Source of the DNA: Desulfovibrio sp.
GTDB lineage: Bacteria > Desulfobacterota > Desulfovibrionia > Desulfovibrionales > Desulfovibrionaceae
Length of the DNA stretch: 11,249 nt
Assembly: GCA_014804905.1 (NCBI GenBank)
Contig: JAAUYX010000073.1
Span: 12,694-23,942, forward strand
Direction: 5' to 3'
Below the pieces are notes generated by a model. That model had not been told where the DNA came from and made no database searches. It was given only the letters and a program-made list of their open reading frames with translations. The translations under genes and the position numbers were made by a program. This document shows, piece by piece, positions 6,515 through 11,249 of this stretch. The number at the start of each line of letters is the position of its first letter. Position 1 is the stretch's first letter.

Positions 6515-6542
6515 TTATCGGCGGGGGGAGAAGAGTCCTTTA
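6515..6542 (-). promoter_or_regulatory. Sigma-28 (FliA)-type flagellar promoter
   Basis: Minus strand: TAAA (6539-6542), 16 bases, then GCCGATAA (6515-6522), an exact match to the sigma-28 -10 consensus. The usual spacing from TAAA to GCCGATAA is about 15, so it is one base long. A run of A/T at 6549-6592 lies upstream. The start of transcription would be near 6508, about 96 bases before the gene at 6412. The -10 overlaps a CCGCC/GGCGG inverted repeat, so part of the match could come from that palindrome. Confidence 0.6.
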
Positions 6543-6601
6543 GGGCGGATTTCGTTTTTTCCAGAAAAATTTGAAAAAATTTCACAAGAGGCGGGAATCA
6601 T

Positions 6602-6862
6602 TCAGGGTTTTTGAAGGCCGCGGGGAGGCCCTAGCCTGAGCGCCACCCGGCGCACCAGTTCTTCCGGAGGAAGGCCCAGGCTCCACGCGAGCAGGATGGC
6701 GGAAGTGAGCGAGGGCTGGCGCTTGCCGTTCTCAAGCAGGCTGATAAAGACATTGCTCGCCCCGATGGCGGCCGCCACCTGCTCCTGCGAAAGCCCGGCT
6801 CCTGTCCGTGCTTCAGCAATGATTTCTCCAAAAATTCCGGGAAGTTCTTCAATCCGGTTCAT
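6602..6862 (-). CDS. XRE/Cro-CI family transcriptional regulator
   Basis: This 86-residue DNA-binding protein has one helix-turn-helix domain at about residues 12-70. The pattern A-G-L-S-Q-E-Q-V-A (22-30), then A-S-N-V-F-I-S-L-L-E-N-G-K-R-Q-P-S (35-51), is the classic recognition region of Cro/C1 repressors. It has no partner domain, so it acts as a small dimeric repressor or activator. The ATG at 6862 is taken as the start. A TTG at 6904 would add 14 residues, but neither has a Shine-Dalgarno sequence. A TACTAT -10-like hexamer at 6869-6874 would place transcription at the ATG itself, so the message may be leaderless as for lambda cI. It is divergent from the lipoprotein gene at 6997, and its upstream DNA overlaps that gene's promoter, so autoregulation and control of the neighbour are plausible. 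Confidence 0.88.
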   Translation of the reverse strand: MNRIEELPGIFGEIIAEARTGAGLSQEQVAAAIGASNVFISLLENGKRQPSLTSAILLAWSLGLPPEELVRRVALRLGPPRGLQKP

Positions 6863-6884
6863 TAAACAATAGTATGGATTTGTC

Positions 6885-6913
6885 TTGCCAAAATCTTTAA
6901 ACAAAAGTATAAA
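6885..6913 (+). promoter_or_regulatory. Promoter of the lipoprotein gene
   Basis: TTGCCA (6885-6890), exactly 17 bases, then TATAAA (6908-6913): each hexamer is one base from consensus. Transcription would begin near 6920, leaving a leader of about 77 nucleotides. The site lies in the 134-base gap between the XRE gene and the lipoprotein gene, where the regulator could bind. Confidence 0.65.
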
Positions 6914-6936
6914 AAGACTGATTGTGCTATTGACTT

Positions 6937-6953
6937 GCAGCCGTTAAGGCTGC
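6937..6953 (+). promoter_or_regulatory. Leader hairpin before the lipoprotein gene
   Basis: GCAGCC (6937-6942) pairs perfectly with GGCTGC (6948-6953) around GTTAA. It falls within the predicted 5' leader or just after the start of transcription, so it could be an RNA hairpin or a protein-binding palindrome. No T tract follows. Confidence 0.4.
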
Positions 6954-6996
6954 CTCCATTGGGCTTATCTCACAGTCGCCAAGCAAGGAGGGGACT

Positions 6997-7491
6997 ATGC
7001 AGAAAAGTACAGACGAGACGAGAAAAATTTTAGCGCGACTGGCTCTTATGTGTCTCTGTATTGTGTTTCTCGCTGCATGTGCCCCAGCAAAAAGCAATGT
7101 GCAGACAATTGATGCGAGAACACTGCATGTGACCACAAAGGCAACGGGCATTGGGAATCGGTCTGATGTACTCAAATCACTATATACGGAAGTTGCTAGA
7201 GAGGCTGCGCAAAGAGGATATTCTCATTTTCTGATTACTGATAGTAATAGCTATGATGATGTACGACTGGTACATAAATCTGGAGATGTACAATATAACT
7301 ATTCGTATAACTCTTTACTTAATCGCTATGAAGCTAATCGCCAGCAGCAAGAAAGTACCGTCCGGGAAGATCGACGACCTGCCATAGAGGCGACAGTGCG
7401 TCTTTACAAAGCAGGTGAAATCGACCCGTCACAGGAGGGTGTCTGGGACGTGAACTCCATTCTTGCCCAGACTCAGGAAAAACAAAAATAG
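6997..7491 (+). CDS. Small lipoprotein (CC0125/CC1285-like)
   Basis: A 164-residue lipoprotein. A charged N-terminus (1-13), a hydrophobic segment (14-26) and the lipobox L-A-A-C (25-28) predict lipid attachment at Cys28 and anchoring in the inner or outer membrane. After the lipobox, the region with S-L-Y-T-E-V-A-R-E-A-A-Q-R-G-Y-S-H-F-L-I-T-D-S in two parts (about 61-83) resembles the helix-strand unit of small Gram-negative lipoproteins grouped as CC0125/CC1285, whose function is unknown. A tyrosine/asparagine-rich stretch (about 99-112) follows. The ribosome site AAGGAGG lies a few bases before the ATG at 6997. Base composition is more AT-rich than the flanking housekeeping genes. It is 63 bases upstream of the 181-residue gene and probably cotranscribed with it. 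Confidence 0.8.
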   Translation: MQKSTDETRKILARLALMCLCIVFLAACAPAKSNVQTIDARTLHVTTKATGIGNRSDVLKSLYTEVAREAAQRGYSHFLITDSNSYDDVRLVHKSGDVQYNYSYNSLLNRYEANRQQQESTVREDRRPAIEATVRLYKAGEIDPSQEGVWDVNSILAQTQEKQK

Positions 7492-7554
7492 GTAGCCGTT
7501 GAGCGGGGAAAAGACGAGTTCAGCAAGGGTTTCCTTTGCACACGGAGTGCGCAT

Positions 7555-8100
7555 ATGGGCAGGGGCGGGTATCGCGGGGCATCGACCATAGTTTTTCCGG
7601 CCAGTAGGAAATGGCAAAGCGAGGAGTTTTATGCGTTGCCGCTTGATCCTCATTGGATGGCTAAAGTCCAGAAGGAAAAACAGAAAGCGGACACGCGAGC
7701 CGGAGTAAAGAACGAATTACCTGAAAAACATATCTTTGAAGGGGAGGTGCTGCGGAGCGCAATCATAGCGCGTGACCCGGCCCTTTTGGAAGAAACAAAG
7801 GAACTGAAGGAGGCGAGGCTTTATTGCCCCAAAAATGTGGGGATGCTCAAGCTCTGGCTCACGCAGGTTGCTTCTCCCTTCGTCCCGTTGCCAAAAGGCC
7901 AGTTCATCAAATTTTCCTGGAAAAAGGCTGCCACTCTTGCACGCCAGCAAGGCTTAAGGCCTTTCTGGCCGCCAAGGAGAAGGGGGCTTTCAGTGGGCGA
8001 CATCGAAATCCTCAAGCGCGTTGGGAGTTTGGCTGCCAGGGCGCTCAAGGCATCATACCCGGAACTTATTCGCGTCATCTATATTGATGAGGACGAATAG
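7555..8100 (+). CDS. Hypothetical protein, 181 residues
   Basis: I do not recognise this protein. It is basic overall with a short acidic tail (Y-I-D-E-D-E). Residues 36-90 are highly charged with K, E and R and probably helical. Residues 95-125 contain hydrophobic segments around L-K-L-W-L-T-Q-V (98-105). There is a basic patch R-R-R (141-143), then a helix with V-G-D-I-E-I-L-K-R-V-G-S-L-A-A-R-A-L (147-164). There is no signal peptide or clear membrane span, and a single cysteine (91). The start is supported by GGAG at 7544-7547, 7 bases before the ATG. The gap of 63 bases behind the lipoprotein gene has no terminator, so they may form an operon. It converges with the glycosyltransferase, with only 14 bases between the stops. 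A nucleic-acid-associated role is possible but unsupported. Confidence 0.6.
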   Translation: MGRGGYRGASTIVFPASRKWQSEEFYALPLDPHWMAKVQKEKQKADTRAGVKNELPEKHIFEGEVLRSAIIARDPALLEETKELKEARLYCPKNVGMLKLWLTQVASPFVPLPKGQFIKFSWKKAATLARQQGLRPFWPPRRRGLSVGDIEILKRVGSLAARALKASYPELIRVIYIDEDE

Positions 8101-8114
8101 TCGCGACTCGCCGC

Positions 8115-9191
8115 TCAGTCCAGTTTGCCCATCTCCAGCTTTCCCGTCCTGATGAAGGTGTCCACCAGCCCGAAGACGAGCTCATTGCCGCAGAAATTCC
8201 CCTGCGCGATGGCGGCCTTGTAGGCATCGAGCCGTGCCTCGAAATCGCGGAGCGCGTCCGGCGTGAGGCTCGGCAGGTCCGCCTGCATCCCGTAGCCCAG
8301 GCGCTCCAGATAGAGGGCGTTGAAGCGCTGCTCCACCATGGCCCGAATGGGCAGGGAGAGCACGGGCTTGCCGAGATAGAGCGCCTCGCCCATGAGCGTG
8401 TGGCCGCCGCCCTGGATGACATAGGCGCAGGATGCGAGCAGCTCGAGGAATTCCTCCTCGCTCTTGCGCTTGAAGATGACATTGCCCACCTGCCCTTCCT
8501 CACGCACATAGCCATAGACATAGCAGGTGCGCGCGGTGCCTGCGCGCAAAATGTCGATGAGCTTCTGGTGCGTGGAATTGCTCTGGTAGACGATGACATG
8601 CCCCTCGTCGCGGGGCGTGAGGCCCAGCACGCGCTCGCGCAGGATGGGCGGGGCGATGCGCGTGGTGGGGGCATACTCTGGCAGGAGGGGGGGAGCGTAA
8701 AAGGCAATGATGAGGTTGGCGTCCGTGGGCCGGAAGAGCCAGCGCGGCGTCAGGCCCTGCACGAAGGCGTCCCAGCGCATATTGGCCGGCAGGTCGTGGC
8801 GGCATGAGGTGATGATGTGCTGATGGTCCAGCGTGAGACAGGGGAGCCCCGCGCGCTCGGCCGCCCGCGGCACGAAATACTCGAGGTCCGTCATGCAGAC
8901 ATCCGGCCGGAAGTCGTCGATGAGCCTGAGGGCCTCGCCGATATAGCGCTCGCGGTGGAGGAGCAGGGGCACGGCGCGGGCCACGGTGGCTGCCACGTCC
9001 ACCTTGTAGTTTTTGAACACCGTACCGAGATTGGGCAGGCGATGGACGCGGAACTCGGGCTCGAGCACGCGGGCCGCGTCGTCGTTGGCGACGAAGAGGA
9101 ACTCATGCTCCGGCAGGCGGCGCGCCAGGGTGAGGCCGCGCATGGCGTGGCCGTGGCCTGTGCCGTGGATGCCGTAGAGGACGCGCGCCAT
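8115..9191 (-). CDS. GT-B fold glycosyltransferase, MurG/GT28-like
   Basis: A 358-residue cytoplasmic or membrane-associated glycosyltransferase. The N-terminal Rossmann domain starts M-A-R-V-L-Y-G-I-H-G-T-G-H-G-H (1-15), the glycine-rich loop that binds the acceptor in GT-B enzymes. The C-terminal domain has the nucleotide-sugar motif G-G-G-H-T-L-M-G-E-A-L (261-271), then G-K-P-V-L-S-L-P and V-E-Q-R-F-N-A (286-292), close to the layout of MurG and of MJ1255-like 'teichoic acid biosynthesis' proteins. Donor and acceptor cannot be told from motifs; a UDP-sugar and an envelope or lipid acceptor are likely. The start at 9191 follows GGAA and begins at the conserved strand; an upstream in-frame codon at 9233 would add 14 non-conserved residues. 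It lies 110 bases downstream of ssb, behind a strong hairpin. Confidence 0.88.
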   Translation of the reverse strand: MARVLYGIHGTGHGHAMRGLTLARRLPEHEFLFVANDDAARVLEPEFRVHRLPNLGTVFKNYKVDVAATVARAVPLLLHRERYIGEALRLIDDFRPDVCMTDLEYFVPRAAERAGLPCLTLDHQHIITSCRHDLPANMRWDAFVQGLTPRWLFRPTDANLIIAFYAPPLLPEYAPTTRIAPPILRERVLGLTPRDEGHVIVYQSNSTHQKLIDILRAGTARTCYVYGYVREEGQVGNVIFKRKSEEEFLELLASCAYVIQGGGHTLMGEALYLGKPVLSLPIRAMVEQRFNALYLERLGYGMQADLPSLTPDALRDFEARLDAYKAAIAQGNFCGNELVFGLVDTFIRTGKLEMGKLD

Positions 9192-9265
9192 GCTGTTCCT
9201 GTTGTGGAATGTTCGGAACCACCGGTAAACCACGCGGAGCGAGCAGGGAGGTCGTCCCGAATGGC

Positions 9266-9287
9266 GCCGGGCGCCAGGGCGCCCGGC
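9266..9287 (-). terminator. Very strong GC hairpin between ssb and the glycosyltransferase gene
   Basis: GCCGGGCGCC (9266-9275) is the perfect complement of GGCGCCCGGC (9278-9287), so at least eight pairs form around a small loop. It sits 15 bases after the ssb stop. There is no T tract on the minus strand, so it may attenuate transcription or protect the ssb 3' end instead of fully stopping it. Confidence 0.5.
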
Positions 9288-9301
9288 AAATATCTTCCGT
9301 G

Positions 9302-9820
9302 CTAGAACGGCACCTCGTCCATGCCCGCCTCGGAGGGGAAGGCCGGGCCCAGGTCCTCGTCCTGCCGGGACTGGCGTCCCTGCGGGGCGTGCTGGGGCGG
9401 ACGGTTGCCGCCGCCCTGGCGGTTACCCTGCGGACGCTGGCGCTGCCCGCCGCCGTCGCCCCAGTCACCGCCCTCGGGGGCCGGGCCGCGCTCGCCCTTG
9501 CGGTCCAGGAACTGGACGCGCTGGGCCTTGATCTCGGTGGTGTAGCGGTCCTGACCAGACTGGTCCTGCCATTTGCGCGTCTGGAGGCTGCCCTCCACAT
9601 AGACGAGGCTGCCCTTGGCGAGGTAGTTGGCGCAATTTTCCGCCTGGCGCTGGAAAACGGAAACGCGGTGCCATTCGGTGCGCTCCACCTTGTTGCCGTC
9701 CCTGTCCGTATAGGATTCGTCGGTGGCCACATTGAGCGTCGCCACCGGGGAGCCGCTCTGGGTGTAGCGGAGTTCGGGGTCGCGGCCGAGGCGGCCGATG
9801 AGCATGACCTTGTTCAGCAT
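9302..9820 (-). CDS. ssb: Single-stranded DNA-binding protein
   Basis: SSB coats single-stranded DNA as a homotetramer during replication, repair and recombination and recruits partner proteins through its acidic tail. The 172-residue product has the OB fold at about 1-108, beginning M-L-N-K-V-M-L-I-G-R-L-G-R-D-P-E (1-16), with the aromatic and basic positions T-E-W-H-R-V (48-53). A Gly/Gln/Arg-rich disordered linker (about 110-155) follows, and the conserved tip M-D-E-V-P-F (167-172) matches the D-D-x-P-F partner-binding end. The start at 9820 is set by AGGAG six bases upstream; an upstream in-frame extension of 31 residues is not conserved. It is 49 bases after the 112-residue gene in the same direction and probably belongs to the operon running leftward from the carboxyltransferase. 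Confidence 0.97.
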   Translation of the reverse strand: MLNKVMLIGRLGRDPELRYTQSGSPVATLNVATDESYTDRDGNKVERTEWHRVSVFQRQAENCANYLAKGSLVYVEGSLQTRKWQDQSGQDRYTTEIKAQRVQFLDRKGERGPAPEGGDWGDGGGQRQRPQGNRQGGGNRPPQHAPQGRQSRQDEDLGPAFPSEAGMDEVPF

Positions 9821-9869
9821 GGAAGGCTCCTGAAAAGCGGGAAGAAGTGTCGGGGGAGGAGCTGGCCGC

Positions 9870-10208
9870 TCACTCCGTATAGGCGCGCTCCAGCGCGTCC
9901 AGGGCGTCTTCAAGGTCGTCGCTCAGGCCATTGGCCTTGCGCGGGTCCCAGTCGGCGAGGGCCGCCTCGAGCTCGGCCTTGAGACGCGCGGCCTCGCGGA
10001 TACCCGGCCCCATGGCCTGCTTGCGCGCCTCGGACCACTTCATGAAGCGTAAGCCTTCGTCGAGCCGCCGCACGAGCTCCAGCACGCCGCGGCCCTCGCT
10101 CTTCACCGGGACCGTTCCGGCCAGCGTGACGAGCCTCGGCCAGTATTCCTCCACCAGTTCCTCATTCCAGGTCACGGCCGTGACCCTGATTTGCAGCACT
10201 TTGCCCAT
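9870..10208 (-). CDS. Conserved-looking hypothetical protein, 112 residues
   Basis: No family was recognised. The protein is soluble, without cysteines, signal peptide or membrane span. It starts with a short strand-like segment (V-L-Q-I-R-V-T-A-V, 4-12). The segment W-P-R-L-V-T-L-A (23-30) and a helix E-L-V-R-R-L-D-E-G-L (44-53) follow. The last 40 residues are Ala/Leu/Glu/Asp-rich and strongly helical, so it may self-associate. The start is supported by GGAGG just upstream of the ATG at 10208. It begins 12 bases after the stop of the biotin/lipoyl-like gene and precedes ssb by 49 bases, so translation is probably coupled within the operon. A role linked to the carboxyltransferase pair is suggested only by position. 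Confidence 0.78.
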   Translation of the reverse strand: MGKVLQIRVTAVTWNEELVEEYWPRLVTLAGTVPVKSEGRGVLELVRRLDEGLRFMKWSEARKQAMGPGIREAARLKAELEAALADWDPRKANGLSDDLEDALDALERAYTE

Positions 10209-10220
10209 GATTCCCTCCGT

Positions 10221-10871
10221 TCAGTCGTTTTCCGTCCATTCGGTCTGGACGCGCATGATGACGTCCTGAATGGCGGGGAGCTGGTCGCGCGGGCACACGC
10301 CGATGAGCGGCGCGCCTGCGTCCATGTTTTCGTTATAGGTGAAATAGACCGCGTAGATGACGCCCTCGGGCCCGGAATAGCGCAAGGGGGCCTCGCGCTT
10401 CATGCGCGACATGATGAGCAGTTCCATGCCGTCGCGCACGGCCACGGAGTGGGCGTCCGAGGCGCGAATCTTCTTGTCCACCTCGGGGGTGAAATAGTAC
10501 TTGGCCCGCTCCGGCGCGCGGAAGAGGTGGAGCGCCTTGCGGAGGATGATGGCCTGCACCTCCTCGCGGGTGAGCTTGTGGCGCAGCACGGCGAGCTCGG
10601 TCCCCGCCTCCACGAAGGCGCCCTCCAGCTCGTCGCGCATGGCGGAGATTTCGCCCTTTTCCGGCACGCAGATGGGCTTGGGGTTGCGCTCGCGCTCCAG
10701 CGTGGCCACGAGGGTGCCCGGTTTTTCCTTCCATTGCCCCTGGGGGCCGTGCACCTGGTCGCCGGGTTTCAGCCCGGCGAAGGTCACCGTGCCGGTGTGG
10801 GGGGCGGAGATGACGATCTCCCGGTAGGGGGACGCCTTGATTTCGTCGAGCAGCGCGGAAATGTCGATCAT
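10221..10871 (-). CDS. Biotin/lipoyl-attachment-like protein lacking the biotinyl lysine
   Basis: A 216-residue protein. Residues about 18-98 form a barrel-sandwich (biotinyl/lipoyl) fold: I-S-A-P-H-T-G-T-V (21-29), K-P-G-D-Q-V (35-40), then E-R-E-R (59-62), I-C-V-P (67-70), G-E-I-S (73-76) and A-F-V-E-A-G-T-E-L (85-93). In biotin carriers the 59-63 position reads E-A-M-K-M, and the lysine is biotinylated. Here Arg62 takes that place, so this copy should not carry biotin in the usual way. Residues 100-216 form a second domain I do not recognise (K-Y-Y-F-T-P-E-V-D-K-K, about 124-134; V-I-Y-A-V-Y-F-T-Y, about 171-179). It starts 33 bases after the carboxyltransferase stop, behind a GGAAAGG ribosome site. 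Linkage to the carboxyltransferase suggests a structural or regulatory subunit of a carboxylase-like complex. The fold call is firmer than the role. Confidence 0.78.
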   Translation of the reverse strand: MIDISALLDEIKASPYREIVISAPHTGTVTFAGLKPGDQVHGPQGQWKEKPGTLVATLERERNPKPICVPEKGEISAMRDELEGAFVEAGTELAVLRHKLTREEVQAIILRKALHLFRAPERAKYYFTPEVDKKIRASDAHSVAVRDGMELLIMSRMKREAPLRYSGPEGVIYAVYFTYNENMDAGAPLIGVCPRDQLPAIQDVIMRVQTEWTEND

Positions 10872-10904
10872 GCCTTTCCTGTGCGGGGCTGCCTTGGCGG
10901 CCCG

Positions 10905-11249
10905 CTAGCGGTAATAGAGGTTCCTGCCGCCGATGGTCATCAGGGCCTGCTTGAGGTTGGTGCGTATCTGCCGCCTGTCCCAGATGCCCTGGATATGGCC
11001 GCGCGACAGGGCGCGGTAGGAGCGGTGGTACTTGGGCGGGATGTCCATGCCCGTGGTTTCCTTGATGACGCCGGGGCCCGCGAAACCGATATTGGAGGAG
11101 CGCACGGCGAACTGGTAGGGCGAGCAGCCGAGGAAGCTCGCCACCGGCCCGGCGAAGGAATTGGTGTCGTAGAGCACCATGTAGAGCCCGCCGGATTCGA
11201 TATAGCGGCGCACGGCCACGGTGCAGCGCGGCATCTGGATGACGCCGTG
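10905..11249 (-). CDS. Carboxyltransferase-domain protein (acetyl-CoA carboxylase type), 3' part
   Basis: The visible 114 codons are the C-terminus of a protein that runs off the right edge. Segments such as I-E-S-G-G-L-Y-M-V-L-Y-D-T-N-S-F (about 17-32) and A-V-R-S-S-N-I-G-F-A-G-P-G-V-I (about 48-62) have the oxyanion-hole pattern of the crotonase-fold carboxyltransferase subunits of acyl-CoA carboxylases and decarboxylases. The end reads R-G-H-I-Q-G-I-W-D-R-R, then a helix leading to G-G-R-N-L-Y-Y-R. The family transfers a carboxyl group between biotin and an acyl-CoA. In this arrangement it heads a cluster with the biotin/lipoyl-like protein, the 112-residue unknown and ssb. Biotin carboxylase and substrate cannot be determined from this window. 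An ATG at 11234 is internal, because the same frame continues upstream. Confidence 0.8.
   Translation of the reverse strand, partial: HGVIQMPRCTVAVRRYIESGGLYMVLYDTNSFAGPVASFLGCSPYQFAVRSSNIGFAGPGVIKETTGMDIPPKYHRSYRALSRGHIQGIWDRRQIRTNLKQALMTIGGRNLYYR

Noticed and set aside
6095..6574. Plus-strand open frame of 159 codons opposite the small 93-residue gene
   Set aside because: No ribosome site was seen. The opposite strand has a strong ribosome site and a sigma-28-like promoter. It cannot be fully excluded.
6867..6932. CAATAG and CTATTG inverted pair around the divergent promoter region
   Set aside because: Six bases separated by 54 bases is expected by chance in AT-rich DNA, so it was not called as an operator.
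9209..9982. Plus-strand open frame of 257 codons opposite ssb
   Set aside because: It is the shadow of ssb and the adjacent gene, both of which have clear starts on the minus strand.

Overview
The window looks like a chromosomal segment of a high-GC sulfate-reducing deltaproteobacterium of the Desulfovibrio type. The strongest clue is a tandem pair of dsrC genes whose products match the Desulfovibrio DsrC pattern end to end, including both C-terminal redox cysteines. The rest fits that assignment: a 2-hydroxyacyl-CoA dehydratase activase-type protein, a biotin/lipoyl-like protein beside a carboxyltransferase, and a sigma-28-type promoter. Species cannot be fixed from this sequence alone.

Layout from left to right. 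(1) 1-1735, plus strand: the 3' part of a large acyl-CoA dehydratase activase/HgdC-related protein, cut by the window edge. (2) 1810-2694, plus strand: a dsrC1-dsrC2 unit with a recognisable promoter, a structured leader, strong ribosome binding sites and a strong bidirectional terminator. (3) About 2700-4300: an AT-rich island holding one minus-strand gene of 475 codons with its own consensus-like promoter. The protein has a conserved N-terminal module, a coiled coil and a C-terminal HicA-like patch, and is the best candidate here for an undescribed, possibly defence-related, function. (4) 4379-5680: a small exported protein (minus) divergent from an exported staphylococcal-nuclease-like enzyme (plus). 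(5) 5681-6412: a decayed oxidoreductase fragment, a bidirectional terminator, then a 93-residue minus-strand protein behind a perfect sigma-28 -10 element and starting with a flagellin-like MSL-I-L-N-H. (6) 6602-8100: an XRE-type repressor (minus), divergent from a lipoprotein gene and an unrecognised 181-residue gene (plus). (7) 8115-11249, all minus strand: carboxyltransferase (partial), biotin/lipoyl-like protein, a 112-residue unknown, ssb and a MurG-like glycosyltransferase, with short gaps that suggest one transcription unit, at least from the carboxyltransferase through ssb.

How the genes work together. DsrC carries the sulfur trisulfide intermediate of dissimilatory sulfite reduction, so the duplicated genes serve core energy metabolism. 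The right-hand cluster ends in a carboxyltransferase with a biotin/lipoyl-fold partner in which the residue at the biotinyl-lysine position appears to be arginine, so the partner may be structural rather than a biotin carrier. The middle of the window (2700-8100) reads as accessory DNA: base composition varies and it holds lone regulators, unknown genes and a pseudogene. No tRNA, rRNA, CRISPR array, transposase or integrase was seen.
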